A stretch of 13,295 nucleotides of DNA from an uncultured Eubacteriales bacterium. GTDB lineage: Bacteria; Bacillota; Clostridia; Oscillospirales; Butyricicoccaceae. The stretch's first letter is position 1; each line of letters starts with the position of its first letter. The notes beneath the pieces were generated by a model that was not told the DNA's origin, searched no databases, and was given only the letters and a program-made list of their open reading frames with translations. The stretch is from the NCBI GenBank assembly GCA_910585875.1, contig CAJUIK010000052.1, positions 1-13,295 on the forward strand, in the 5' to 3' direction. The position numbers were made by a program, and so were the translations under genes. This document shows positions 6,664 through 12,055 of the stretch, one piece after another.

Positions 6664-7050
6664 TCATTCTCCTCTTAAAATGGCGCTCAGCTCGTCGCGC
6701 TGTTCATCCGTCAGCTCCACTTCCTGCGCCAACGAACTGACGACAGTGAACATCACTTTAAAAGGTTCTTTGCGGAAACTGTTTGAAGCGATCAGTTCGC
6801 CGATAGTCCCTTCGCTTTCAGAATAAGCGGCTTCAAACGTCCGGCTGGCGTGCTTTCCTCGAATCGTGACGCCGGACAGGCGAATCGCCTTTTTATCCAG
6901 CAGATTGTTCAAGAACATATGAATCGAATTGGCCCGCCATGTTTTGTTGGGAGAAAGCTCCACAATTTCCGCGCTGGACAAGGGCCGATCCTCTTCCCAA
7001 AAAACAGACATGATCTCTCTTTCGCTCTTTGACAACTTCGGAATCTGCAT
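6664..7050 (-). CDS. BlaI/MecI/CopY family transcriptional repressor
   Basis: This is a 128-residue winged-helix repressor, the normal size for BlaI. The N-terminal half holds the DNA-binding domain: LSKSEREIMSVFW (6-18), an SAEIVE helix, and the recognition region WRANSIHMFLNNLLDKKAI (38-56) typical of Clostridia BlaI proteins. The C-terminal part (about 80-126) is the helical dimerisation region containing the segment normally cut when the partner protease is activated. It starts at ATG 7050 with AGGAGGGATGAT directly before. It is first in an operon with the M56 protease and the small secreted peptide, and the promoter upstream carries several ACAT/ATGT dyads that suit BlaI binding, so it most likely represses its own operon. 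Confidence 0.93.
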   Translation of the reverse strand: MQIPKLSKSEREIMSVFWEEDRPLSSAEIVELSPNKTWRANSIHMFLNNLLDKKAIRLSGVTIRGKHASRTFEAAYSESEGTIGELIASNSFRKEPFKVMFTVVSSLAQEVELTDEQRDELSAILRGE

Positions 7051-7068
7051 ATCATCCCTCCTTTCTTT

Positions 7069-7119
7069 TTACATCTTAATTTTATCACATCCAATGTCTT
7101 TGTCAACCCCTTTATGTAA
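7069..7119 (-). promoter_or_regulatory. promoter and BlaI-type operators of the blaI-like operon
   Basis: On the minus strand TTGACA (complement of 7101-7106) and TAAAAT (complement of 7079-7084) are 16 bp apart. The dyad ACAT-CCA-ATGT (7087-7097) lies within this spacer. Two more half-sites form a wide inverted pair around the promoter: TTACAT (7069-7074), at the expected transcription start, and ATGTAA (7114-7119), upstream of the -35 box. BlaI/MecI repressors are known to bind TACA/TGTA dyads placed over promoters, so autorepression is likely. The exact operator spacing is not the textbook one. Confidence 0.75.
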
Positions 7120-7264
7120 TATTTTTATGACTAAAGGCAAAAAAGGATGATTGTGATTGAAGCGAATGATTGACGTTTTCATCAATAGAAGGCCGGTCGA
7201 TCAATGCTTCGTCGTTGGATCCGTTTTCCCATCCCTGTTCCCCCTCAATCTTCTAAATAAAAAA

Positions 7265-7294
7265 TTGATTGCGCTTTTTATACTTTAATATAAA
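7265..7294 (+). promoter_or_regulatory. candidate distal promoter of the Spo0A-like gene
   Basis: TTGATT (7265-7270) and TATAAA (7289-7294) are 18 bp apart. It lies in the AT-rich stretch 7120-7406, which has no credible gene. Start of transcription near 7301 would place the 0A box (7309-7315) just downstream, a position compatible with repression, and give a leader of about 105 bases. Confidence 0.45.
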
Positions 7295-7308
7295 CTTTGC
7301 TTTTCATT

Positions 7309-7315
7309 TGTCGAA
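7309..7315 (+). promoter_or_regulatory. exact 0A box (Spo0A binding site)
   Basis: TGTCGAA matches the Bacillus Spo0A box consensus at all seven positions. It sits 92 bases before the gene for a stand-alone Spo0A DNA-binding domain. It overlaps a small palindrome, CGAA-A-TTCG (7312-7320), giving a degenerate second half-site on the other strand. A 6-of-7 match, CGACGAA on the minus strand (7208-7214), lies about 100 bases upstream. A seven-base match can occur by chance, but its placement is suggestive. Confidence 0.55.
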
Positions 7316-7362
7316 ATTCGTATGAATATATCGTAGTTTCTGTTATTCTTCTGCTCCTGTTT

Positions 7363-7368
7363 TATAAT
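7363..7368 (+). promoter_or_regulatory. candidate proximal -10 box of the Spo0A-like gene
   Basis: A perfect TATAAT lies 38 bases before the ATG at 7407. No recognisable -35 hexamer is found 16-18 bp upstream (TCTGTTAT region), which would fit an activator-dependent promoter. The 0A box would then be centred about 63 bases before the start of transcription. Confidence 0.45.
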
Positions 7369-7406
7369 CTTCCTAAAATTTTATTCATTGGGGGAGGTTT
7401 CTCATT

Positions 7407-7775
7407 ATGGATCTTATCCACATTTGTCAAGAGCTCCAGTCCCTTGGCATTACAGCCAATTACAAGGGATATCAACAAACCGCTCTGGCCGTCCAGCTGG
7501 CGCTTCAGGACGAAGACCGGCTGAGGCACGTCACAAAAGAGATTTATTGGGTCGTGGCCGACCAAATCGGCTGCGGGCAATCCACCGTCGAGCGCAATAT
7601 CCGCACAGCCGCCCAAGTGGCCTGGAAAATCAACCCTGCCCGGCTCCAGCGGCTGGCCGGGTACCCCTTCCGCGCCTCCCCCTCCGCTTCGGAGCTGATT
7701 TCCATTCTGACGTCTCATTTCCAGCGCATGGCCGACGCCGCAAAATCCAGCGATCTCGCGGGCGTGCCCGGCTGA
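7407..7775 (+). CDS. stand-alone Spo0A C-terminal DNA-binding domain protein
   Basis: The 122-residue protein corresponds to the effector domain of the sporulation master regulator Spo0A and has no receiver domain in front. Matching family blocks run in order: LQSLGITANYKGYQ (10-23, compare IHEIGVPAHIKGYL in Bacillus), VTKEIYWVVADQIG (42-55, compare the Bacillus ITKVLYPDIA region), the recognition helix STVERNIRTAAQVAW (59-73), LAGYPF (83-88) and SELISIL (95-101). The two arginines of the Bacillus motif VERAIRHA are kept, while the His after the second is Thr here. ATG 7407 has GGGGGAGG upstream, and no in-frame coding for a receiver domain precedes it. It should bind 0A-box-like DNA without phosphorelay control; in B. 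subtilis the isolated domain is constitutively active. It may instead compete with full-length Spo0A. The gene appears to be monocistronic. Confidence 0.88.
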   Translation: MDLIHICQELQSLGITANYKGYQQTALAVQLALQDEDRLRHVTKEIYWVVADQIGCGQSTVERNIRTAAQVAWKINPARLQRLAGYPFRASPSASELISILTSHFQRMADAAKSSDLAGVPG

Positions 7776-7792
7776 TCGGCCCGATTTCCAGC

Positions 7793-7811
7793 GGCCGGGC
7801 CGACGGCCTTT
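7793..7811 (+). terminator. weak hairpin after the Spo0A-like gene
   Basis: GGCCG (7793-7797) and CGGCC (7804-7808) enclose a six-base loop and are followed by TTT. It lies between the stop at 7775 and the next promoter at 7829, the right place for a terminator, but the stem and T run are short. Confidence 0.35.
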
Positions 7812-7828
7812 CCGTCCGCGCAAATTCC

Positions 7829-7857
7829 TTGATAATCGCCAGATATTGCGCTATGAT
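7829..7857 (+). promoter_or_regulatory. promoter of the Uma2-family gene
   Basis: TTGATA (7829-7834) and TATGAT (7852-7857) are 17 bp apart. Transcription would begin about 35 bases before the ATG at 7900, making the gene independent of the Spo0A-like gene. Confidence 0.75.
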
Positions 7858-7899
7858 AAAAGAAAAGGCCCCGCTTTATTTGAGACAGGAGGTTTATTC

Positions 7900-8484
7900 A
7901 TGAGCAACAATCTGGCTTATCAAGAGGAGTTTCGGGCGCACATACGTCAAGAGCTGGTGGACGGGCGCGTCTTTATGATGTCCCCCCGCCCTGCATGGAA
8001 CCACAACCAGGTGTCGTTTAACATCGCGCATCTTTTCGCCAACCATCTTCGCGGGAACAAATGCGTCCCCATCGCCGACGGCATGGATCTGTTTCTCTCG
8101 GAAAAAGATCGGTTTGTCCCCGATTTTATGGTGGTCTGCGACCCGGATAAAATCAAGGCAGACGGCATCCACGGCGCCCCAGACCTGGTGGTGGAGGTTC
8201 TTTCCCCCAGCACGGCCAAAAACGACCGGGGGCACAAAAAAGAGGCCTACGAAAAGGCCGGCGTCCGGGAGTATTGGATTGTCAGCCCCAACGAAAAATT
8301 TGTGGAAGTTTACCGCGCCAATCAAGGACAATTCTCCCTCCACGACCTTTACACCCTCCACGAGGATTGGGAGCTGGCCCAGATGACGGAGCAAGAGCGG
8401 GCGGAGGTCGTCGTTCAATTCCAATGCAGCCTGTTCGACGACCTGGATATCCCTTTGGAGGATATTTTTTACCGTACGTTCTAA
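7900..8484 (+). CDS. Uma2 family (DUF820) PD-(D/E)XK endonuclease-like protein
   Basis: This 194-residue protein has the normal length for a single-domain Uma2/DUF820 member, a restriction-endonuclease fold. The family signature is complete: ELVDG near 18-22, VPDFMVV with Asp75, PDLVVEVLSPST with Glu99 (94-105), then NDRGHKKEAYEKAGVREYWIV (108-128) with Lys113/114 and the EYW strand. Asp75, Glu99 and a nearby Lys would form the metal-dependent nuclease site, which looks intact. The natural role of this family is not established; members are abundant in cyanobacteria and scattered in Firmicutes. I chose ATG 7900 because AGGAGG (7887-7892) precedes it by seven bases, although the frame is open from 7846. 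It has its own promoter and terminator, and no partner gene, methylase or antitoxin is adjacent. Confidence 0.9.
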   Translation: MSNNLAYQEEFRAHIRQELVDGRVFMMSPRPAWNHNQVSFNIAHLFANHLRGNKCVPIADGMDLFLSEKDRFVPDFMVVCDPDKIKADGIHGAPDLVVEVLSPSTAKNDRGHKKEAYEKAGVREYWIVSPNEKFVEVYRANQGQFSLHDLYTLHEDWELAQMTEQERAEVVVQFQCSLFDDLDIPLEDIFYRTF

Positions 8485-8503
8485 CAAGAGCGGAGAACGG
8501 CGT

Positions 8504-8534
8504 AAGCCGCCCTCTGCGTTTGCGCGGCTTTTCC
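8504..8534 (+). terminator. terminator of the Uma2-family gene
   Basis: AAGCCGC (8504-8510) pairs with GCGGCTT (8524-8530), loop of 13, followed by further T and then C. It lies 20 bases after the Uma2 stop codon. Confidence 0.7.
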
Positions 8535-8547
8535 CCCTCTTTCTCCC

Positions 8548-8576
8548 TTGACTTTTCCCATCGGCCACGTTACCAT
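8548..8576 (+). promoter_or_regulatory. promoter of the phytoene-desaturase-like gene
   Basis: TTGACT (8548-8553) and TACCAT (8571-8576) are 17 bp apart, about 28 bases before the ATG. The -35 box is nearly perfect and the -10 box is moderate. It directly follows the upstream terminator. Confidence 0.65.
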
Positions 8577-8603
8577 TTTGCAGAGAGAAGGGAGGCGAGG
8601 GAA

Positions 8604-10085
8604 ATGGCCAAGGTTTTGATCGCGGGCGGCGGGCCCGCCGGGCTGGCCGCCGGCATCCTGGCGATGAAAAACGGCCTGGAGGCGGAAATCTATGAAAAAA
8701 ACGCCGGGCCGGGCGGGCTGTGCGCCCAATGGAGCCGGCGTGGGTACGTCCTTTCCGCCGGGCCCCATTGGCTGCCCGCCGCCGGGCCCGACGGGGCTTT
8801 GCGGCCCCTGCTGCTGGCCCTGGACGCCGTCGACCCGGAATTTGCCCCGGCGCCTCCCCCTGTGGCTTTGACCCTGCGCCAAGGCGGCGTCTCCCTGGAG
8901 GTCTATCGCGACCTGTCCCTGCTGGAGGGGGAGCTGACGGAGATTTCCCCCCAGGACGGGCCGGAGATTCTGGCGCTGACGCGGATATTGGACCGGGCGG
9001 GCCGGCTGCCCCTGCCCATCGAAAAGCCGCCGGATCTGATGATGGCCTGGCAGCGGGCCCGGCTGAACGTCCAAGCCTCCGCCGCCGGCCGGCTGCTGCC
9101 CTATTACCGGATCAGCGCCCTGGAATACTCCCGAAATTTCCATCATCCGCTCATCCGAACGCTGTTGCTCCGCGCGGGGCCGCCCCAAGGCTCCGCCGCC
9201 GCCAGCATCCTGGCCTTGGGCCGCCTGCTCAGCCCCACAGGCTGCTATCTCCCCCAGGGCGGCGGCGACCTGGCGCGCCGGCTGGTTCAAAAATTCCAAT
9301 CCCTGGGCGGCGCGCTGCGGACGGGCTGCGGCGTCGAACGGGCCTTGATTTCGGGCGCCAGCGTCCGGGGCTTTTTGCTGCGCAATGGCAAAACCGCTCT
9401 GGGCGATTATATCGTGCTGGCCTGCGACCCCTGGGTCTCTTTCGACCGGCTGCTGGGCCGGGGTTATATGGGCCCCGCCTTTGGCGATTGGTATAGTTCG
9501 CCGGAAAGCCGGCCTGTCTCCAGCCATTTTTCCTGCTTTTTCGGCTTGGAAGGCGATCCTTCCCCCCTCTGCGAGACGCCGGCGGGCTTTGAATGCCGCC
9601 CCTTGGACCCCCAGGGGCAGGATCCCGACTGGCTATGGGCTCAGGCCGACCGCCAGGGAGCGCCCGCCGGATGTCGTCTGATCCGCTGCTCTTTGGCCTT
9701 GGACGAGGCCCAAAGCGGCCTCTGGCTGGCCCTGGCCCAGAATAAAGAGCGATACGGGGTGGAAAAACACCGCTGCGCCATGGAAATCCAGCGGCGGCTG
9801 ACCGAAGAATTCCCGCAGCTGGCGGGCCGGCTTCGGCTACTCAACTCCTTGACTCCCGCCAGCTATCACCGAATGACCGGCGCCTACAAGGGCTCCTTTT
9901 TGGGCTTTCAGGCCGGACCTGGCAGCAGGCCGGAAACCAGCCCCGGCCTGGCGGCGGGGCTGGAAAACTGTTTTCTGACAGGCCAATGGCTCCATCCGCC
10001 CGGCGGCCTTTCCGCCGCCTTCACCGCCGCCCAATTCGCCGTCCAGCGCATCTGCCGCCTGGAGCGCCTGCGCTTTCAGCTGTGA
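8604..10085 (+). CDS. phytoene-desaturase-like FAD-dependent oxidoreductase
   Basis: This 493-residue flavoprotein is of the CrtI / amine-oxidase-like superfamily. The N-terminus is the Rossmann FAD motif VLIAGGGPAGLAAG (4-17) with the ribose-binding Glu31 in YEKN, followed by GGLCAQWSRRGYVLSAGPHW (37-56), a typical desaturase second motif with the loop that holds the flavin. Near the C-terminus NCFLTGQWLHPPGGLSAAF is the closing FAD-binding block seen in carotenoid desaturases and RetSat relatives. ATG 8604 follows GGAGG (8591-8595) by eight bases; the open frame upstream of it overlaps the Uma2 gene and is not real. No phytoene synthase or other carotenoid gene is nearby, so a carotenoid role is not supported; a lipid or other hydrophobic substrate is possible. 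It is a single-gene unit with its own promoter and terminator. Confidence 0.85.
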   Translation: MAKVLIAGGGPAGLAAGILAMKNGLEAEIYEKNAGPGGLCAQWSRRGYVLSAGPHWLPAAGPDGALRPLLLALDAVDPEFAPAPPPVALTLRQGGVSLEVYRDLSLLEGELTEISPQDGPEILALTRILDRAGRLPLPIEKPPDLMMAWQRARLNVQASAAGRLLPYYRISALEYSRNFHHPLIRTLLLRAGPPQGSAAASILALGRLLSPTGCYLPQGGGDLARRLVQKFQSLGGALRTGCGVERALISGASVRGFLLRNGKTALGDYIVLACDPWVSFDRLLGRGYMGPAFGDWYSSPESRPVSSHFSCFFGLEGDPSPLCETPAGFECRPLDPQGQDPDWLWAQADRQGAPAGCRLIRCSLALDEAQSGLWLALAQNKERYGVEKHRCAMEIQRRLTEEFPQLAGRLRLLNSLTPASYHRMTGAYKGSFLGFQAGPGSRPETSPGLAAGLENCFLTGQWLHPPGGLSAAFTAAQFAVQRICRLERLRFQL

Positions 10086-10104
10086 AAAGCCCAGGGAATC
10101 CTAT

Positions 10105-10142
10105 CGCAAAAAGCCGCTTGCTTTTGGCAAGCGGCCTTTTTG
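10105..10142. terminator. bidirectional terminator between convergent genes
   Basis: GCCGCTTGC (10113-10121) pairs perfectly with GCAAGCGGC (10127-10135), loop TTTTG, flanked by AAAAA on the left and TTTTT on the right. It serves the flavoprotein gene on the plus strand and the Cof-type gene on the minus strand. Confidence 0.92.
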
Positions 10143-10156
10143 CCGGGCTGCGGCCG

Positions 10157-10948
10157 TTAAAAAAACGTTTCGATGACTTCGGCCACGGCGTCGCCATAGG
10201 TTCGCTGGGCCACATAATCCGCCAGCTCCTTGATTGCCGGAGCGGCGTTGCCCACAGCCACGCCCAGCCCGGCCCATTGGATCATCGCCGCGTCGTTGGA
10301 ATTGTCGCCGCAGCAGACCACTTCCTCCGGCTTGATACCCATATTTTTGCAGATAATCTCCAGAGCGGAAGCCTTGGACACCCCTTTGTCCATGATTTCC
10401 ACCAAATAGTCTTTGGAGGCCGCCAGCGTCACGCTGTCTCCAAACTCCTCTTCCAGCTCCCGCCGGATGCCGGCGGTTTGATCCGGCGGGGCCGCCACAA
10501 TCATCTTGGGGGTGGGCCCGTATTCCGCCTGCGTCAAATCGCCGATTTCCACGCATTGGTTGTGCATCAGATCCGGGTCGATTTCCGTCTCCTCGGTTCT
10601 CCGTTCCACCAGAATTTGGTCGTTGTTATAAAGCTGAACATAATACTGCCGGCGGCGGCAGAATTCTGCGATTTTCCGGGCTTTTTCCGCAGATAAGGGC
10701 CGCAGCAGCCGATATCCCCCCGGCTGGGCGGATTGAATCAAAGCGCCGTTATAGCAGGCCAGCGGACAGGCAACGCCCGCCATTTTTGCGTAATAAGCCG
10801 CCGACGGATACATCCGGCCGGTGGCCAGCGTCGCCAGGACGCCCCGATCGAGCAAACGAGCCAAAGCGGCTTTGGCCGCCGGCGTTATGGTCAGGTCTTT
10901 GGAAAGCAGGGTGTTGTCCAAATCCAACGCCAGCATTTTATAAGGCAT
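10157..10948 (-). CDS. Cof-type HAD-IIB family phosphatase
   Basis: This is a cytosolic haloacid-dehalogenase phosphatase of 263 residues, the normal length for the Cof/YidA group, which dephosphorylates sugar phosphates, flavin mononucleotide, PLP and similar small molecules. All catalytic motifs are visible: I, DLDNTLL with Asp9 nucleophile and Asp11 acid/base; II, ATGR with Thr43; III, KGVSKASAL with Lys192; IV, GDNSNDAAM (214-222) with Asp215 and Asp219 for Mg2+. The cap region between about 85 and 185 is of the C2B type. It starts at ATG 10948, seven bases after AGGAGG. It is a single gene expressed from a promoter back to back with that of the radical SAM gene; its mRNA begins with a leader of about 100 bases. 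The specific substrate cannot be told from sequence. Confidence 0.93.
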   Translation of the reverse strand: MPYKMLALDLDNTLLSKDLTITPAAKAALARLLDRGVLATLATGRMYPSAAYYAKMAGVACPLACYNGALIQSAQPGGYRLLRPLSAEKARKIAEFCRRRQYYVQLYNNDQILVERRTEETEIDPDLMHNQCVEIGDLTQAEYGPTPKMIVAAPPDQTAGIRRELEEEFGDSVTLAASKDYLVEIMDKGVSKASALEIICKNMGIKPEEVVCCGDNSNDAAMIQWAGLGVAVGNAAPAIKELADYVAQRTYGDAVAEVIETFF

Positions 10949-10998
10949 AAAAGCGCCTCCTTTTTATGGTCGAATCAAAGGGATGATTGGAACTCAAC

Positions 10999-11038
10999 AG
11001 GGCGGCCGCTTCTTTTGGCTCAAGAGAAAGCCCGCCCT
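10999..11038. repeat. hairpin in the leader of the Cof-type gene
   Basis: AGGGCGG (10999-11005) pairs with CCGCCCT (11032-11038), and GCTT (11008-11011) with AAGC (11028-11031) inside it, leaving a loop of about 16 bases. On the minus strand it falls within the predicted untranslated leader. On the plus strand it ends in CCCTTTT, but there is no plus-strand gene for it to terminate. I recognise no riboswitch class. Confidence 0.5.
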
Positions 11039-11053
11039 TTTCCAACGCTGCTG

Positions 11054-11082
11054 ATTATATCACAGATTCCCCTTTGCCTCAA
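11054..11082 (-). promoter_or_regulatory. promoter of the Cof-type gene
   Basis: On the minus strand a perfect TATAAT (complement of 11054-11059), preceded by the extended TG motif, lies 17 bp from TTGAGG (complement of 11077-11082). Start of transcription is expected near 11047. Confidence 0.8.
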
Positions 11083-11085
11083 TCG

Positions 11086-11114
11086 TTGTTTTGGAGGCGG
11101 CGGCGTGGTATACT
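11086..11114 (+). promoter_or_regulatory. promoter of the radical SAM / cca operon
   Basis: TTGTTT (11086-11091) and TATACT (11109-11114) are 17 bp apart, with an extended TGG before the -10 box. Its -35 box is only 3 bp from the -35 box of the divergent Cof promoter. Transcription would begin about 30 bases before ATG 11150. Confidence 0.75.
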
Positions 11115-11149
11115 GGAGATACCGCAACTGCGGCAAAGGAGTGAAACAG

Positions 11150-12055
11150 ATGGAACAAGGCTGCCAGCTTTGCCCCCGGCGCTGCGGCGCCCGGCGGGAT
11201 TTGGGGCAGGCCGGGCTTTGCGGCGCTTCCTCCCTGCGCTGCGCCCGAGCGGGCCTTCATATGTGGGAGGAGCCTTGCCTCTGCGGCAAATCGGGCAGCG
11301 GCGCCATATTTTTCACCGGCTGTCCTTTGGGCTGCGTGTTCTGCCAAAATGATCCTATCTCCCATTCCCGCCAAGGGCCGGGGCGGCAGATTTCCCCTCG
11401 GCAGCTGGCGGAGGTTTTTCGCCAGCTGGAAGAACAGGGCGCCTGCAATATCAACCTGGCGAGCCCCACCCCCTATGTGCCCCAGATCGCCGAAGCCTTT
11501 GAGATTTACCGGCCCCGAGCGCCGGTGGTCTACAATACCGGCGGATACGAACGGCTGGAAACTCTGGCGTTGATAGACCCCTATGTGGATATCTATCTGC
11601 CGGATTTGAAATATTTCAGCCCGGAAATCAGCCAAAAATACAGCGGCGCGGCGGATTATTTTCAGGCGGCTTCCCAAGCCCTCCTCTATATGCTCGGGCA
11701 GAAGGGCCCCGCCCAGTTCAATTCAGAGGGCCTGATGACCCGGGGCGTCGTCGTTCGCCATCTGGCGTTGCCCGGCAACCTGCGGCAGACTTATCTGCTG
11801 ATTGATTGGATGAAAGACCATATTCCCAAAGACACCTATATCAGCCTGATGAGCCAATACTTTCCCGCCGGCCGGGCGGCGGAATATCCAGAGCTCAACC
11901 GGCGGCTGACTCCAGGGGAATACCGGCGGGCCTGCCTCCGGCTGCTGGACGCGGGCTTTGAAAACGGCTTTTTTCAAGAGGCCAATTCCGCCTCGCCGGA
12001 CTATGTGCCGGATTTTGACTGTTCGGGCCTGCCCGACCCGGAGGAACAGGCGTGA
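11150..12055 (+). CDS. PflX-like radical SAM protein (COG1313)
   Basis: This 301-residue radical SAM enzyme resembles the uncharacterised PflX / pyruvate-formate-lyase-activating-like group. The [4Fe-4S]-SAM motif is FTGCPLGCVFCQN with Cys58, Cys62 and Cys65 (Cx3Cx2C). Before it, CQLCPRRCG and LCG (Cys5, Cys8, Cys12, Cys24) make the N-terminal cysteine cluster typical of this group and may bind a second cluster or zinc. Later blocks include NINLASPTPYVPQI, VVYNTGGYE, DIYLPDLKY and VVVRHLALPGN, all characteristic of COG1313. ATG 11150 follows AAGGAG; the frame open before it overlaps the divergent gene's leader and has no ribosome site. No pyruvate formate-lyase or other glycyl-radical enzyme is in the window, so its target is unknown. 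It is the first gene of an operon with cca, overlapping it by 4 bp. Confidence 0.9.
   Translation: MEQGCQLCPRRCGARRDLGQAGLCGASSLRCARAGLHMWEEPCLCGKSGSGAIFFTGCPLGCVFCQNDPISHSRQGPGRQISPRQLAEVFRQLEEQGACNINLASPTPYVPQIAEAFEIYRPRAPVVYNTGGYERLETLALIDPYVDIYLPDLKYFSPEISQKYSGAADYFQAASQALLYMLGQKGPAQFNSEGLMTRGVVVRHLALPGNLRQTYLLIDWMKDHIPKDTYISLMSQYFPAGRAAEYPELNRRLTPGEYRRACLRLLDAGFENGFFQEANSASPDYVPDFDCSGLPDPEEQA

Noticed and set aside
5214..7050. Beta-lactam resistance operon (blaI-blaR1-blaZ)
   Set aside because: The sensor lacks a penicillin-binding domain and no beta-lactamase or PBP2a-like gene is present; the third gene is a short secreted peptide.
7130..7180. Very short plus-strand open frame starting near 7147
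   Set aside because: It ends after eight codons and has no supporting context; treated as noncoding.
8274..8603. Upstream extension of the phytoene-desaturase-like protein
   Set aside because: It overlaps the Uma2 gene in another frame, then crosses a terminator and a promoter before reaching ATG 8604.
10733..11149. Upstream extension of the radical SAM protein
   Set aside because: It is antisense to the Cof gene and crosses both divergent promoters; the Cys-rich family start is at ATG 11150.
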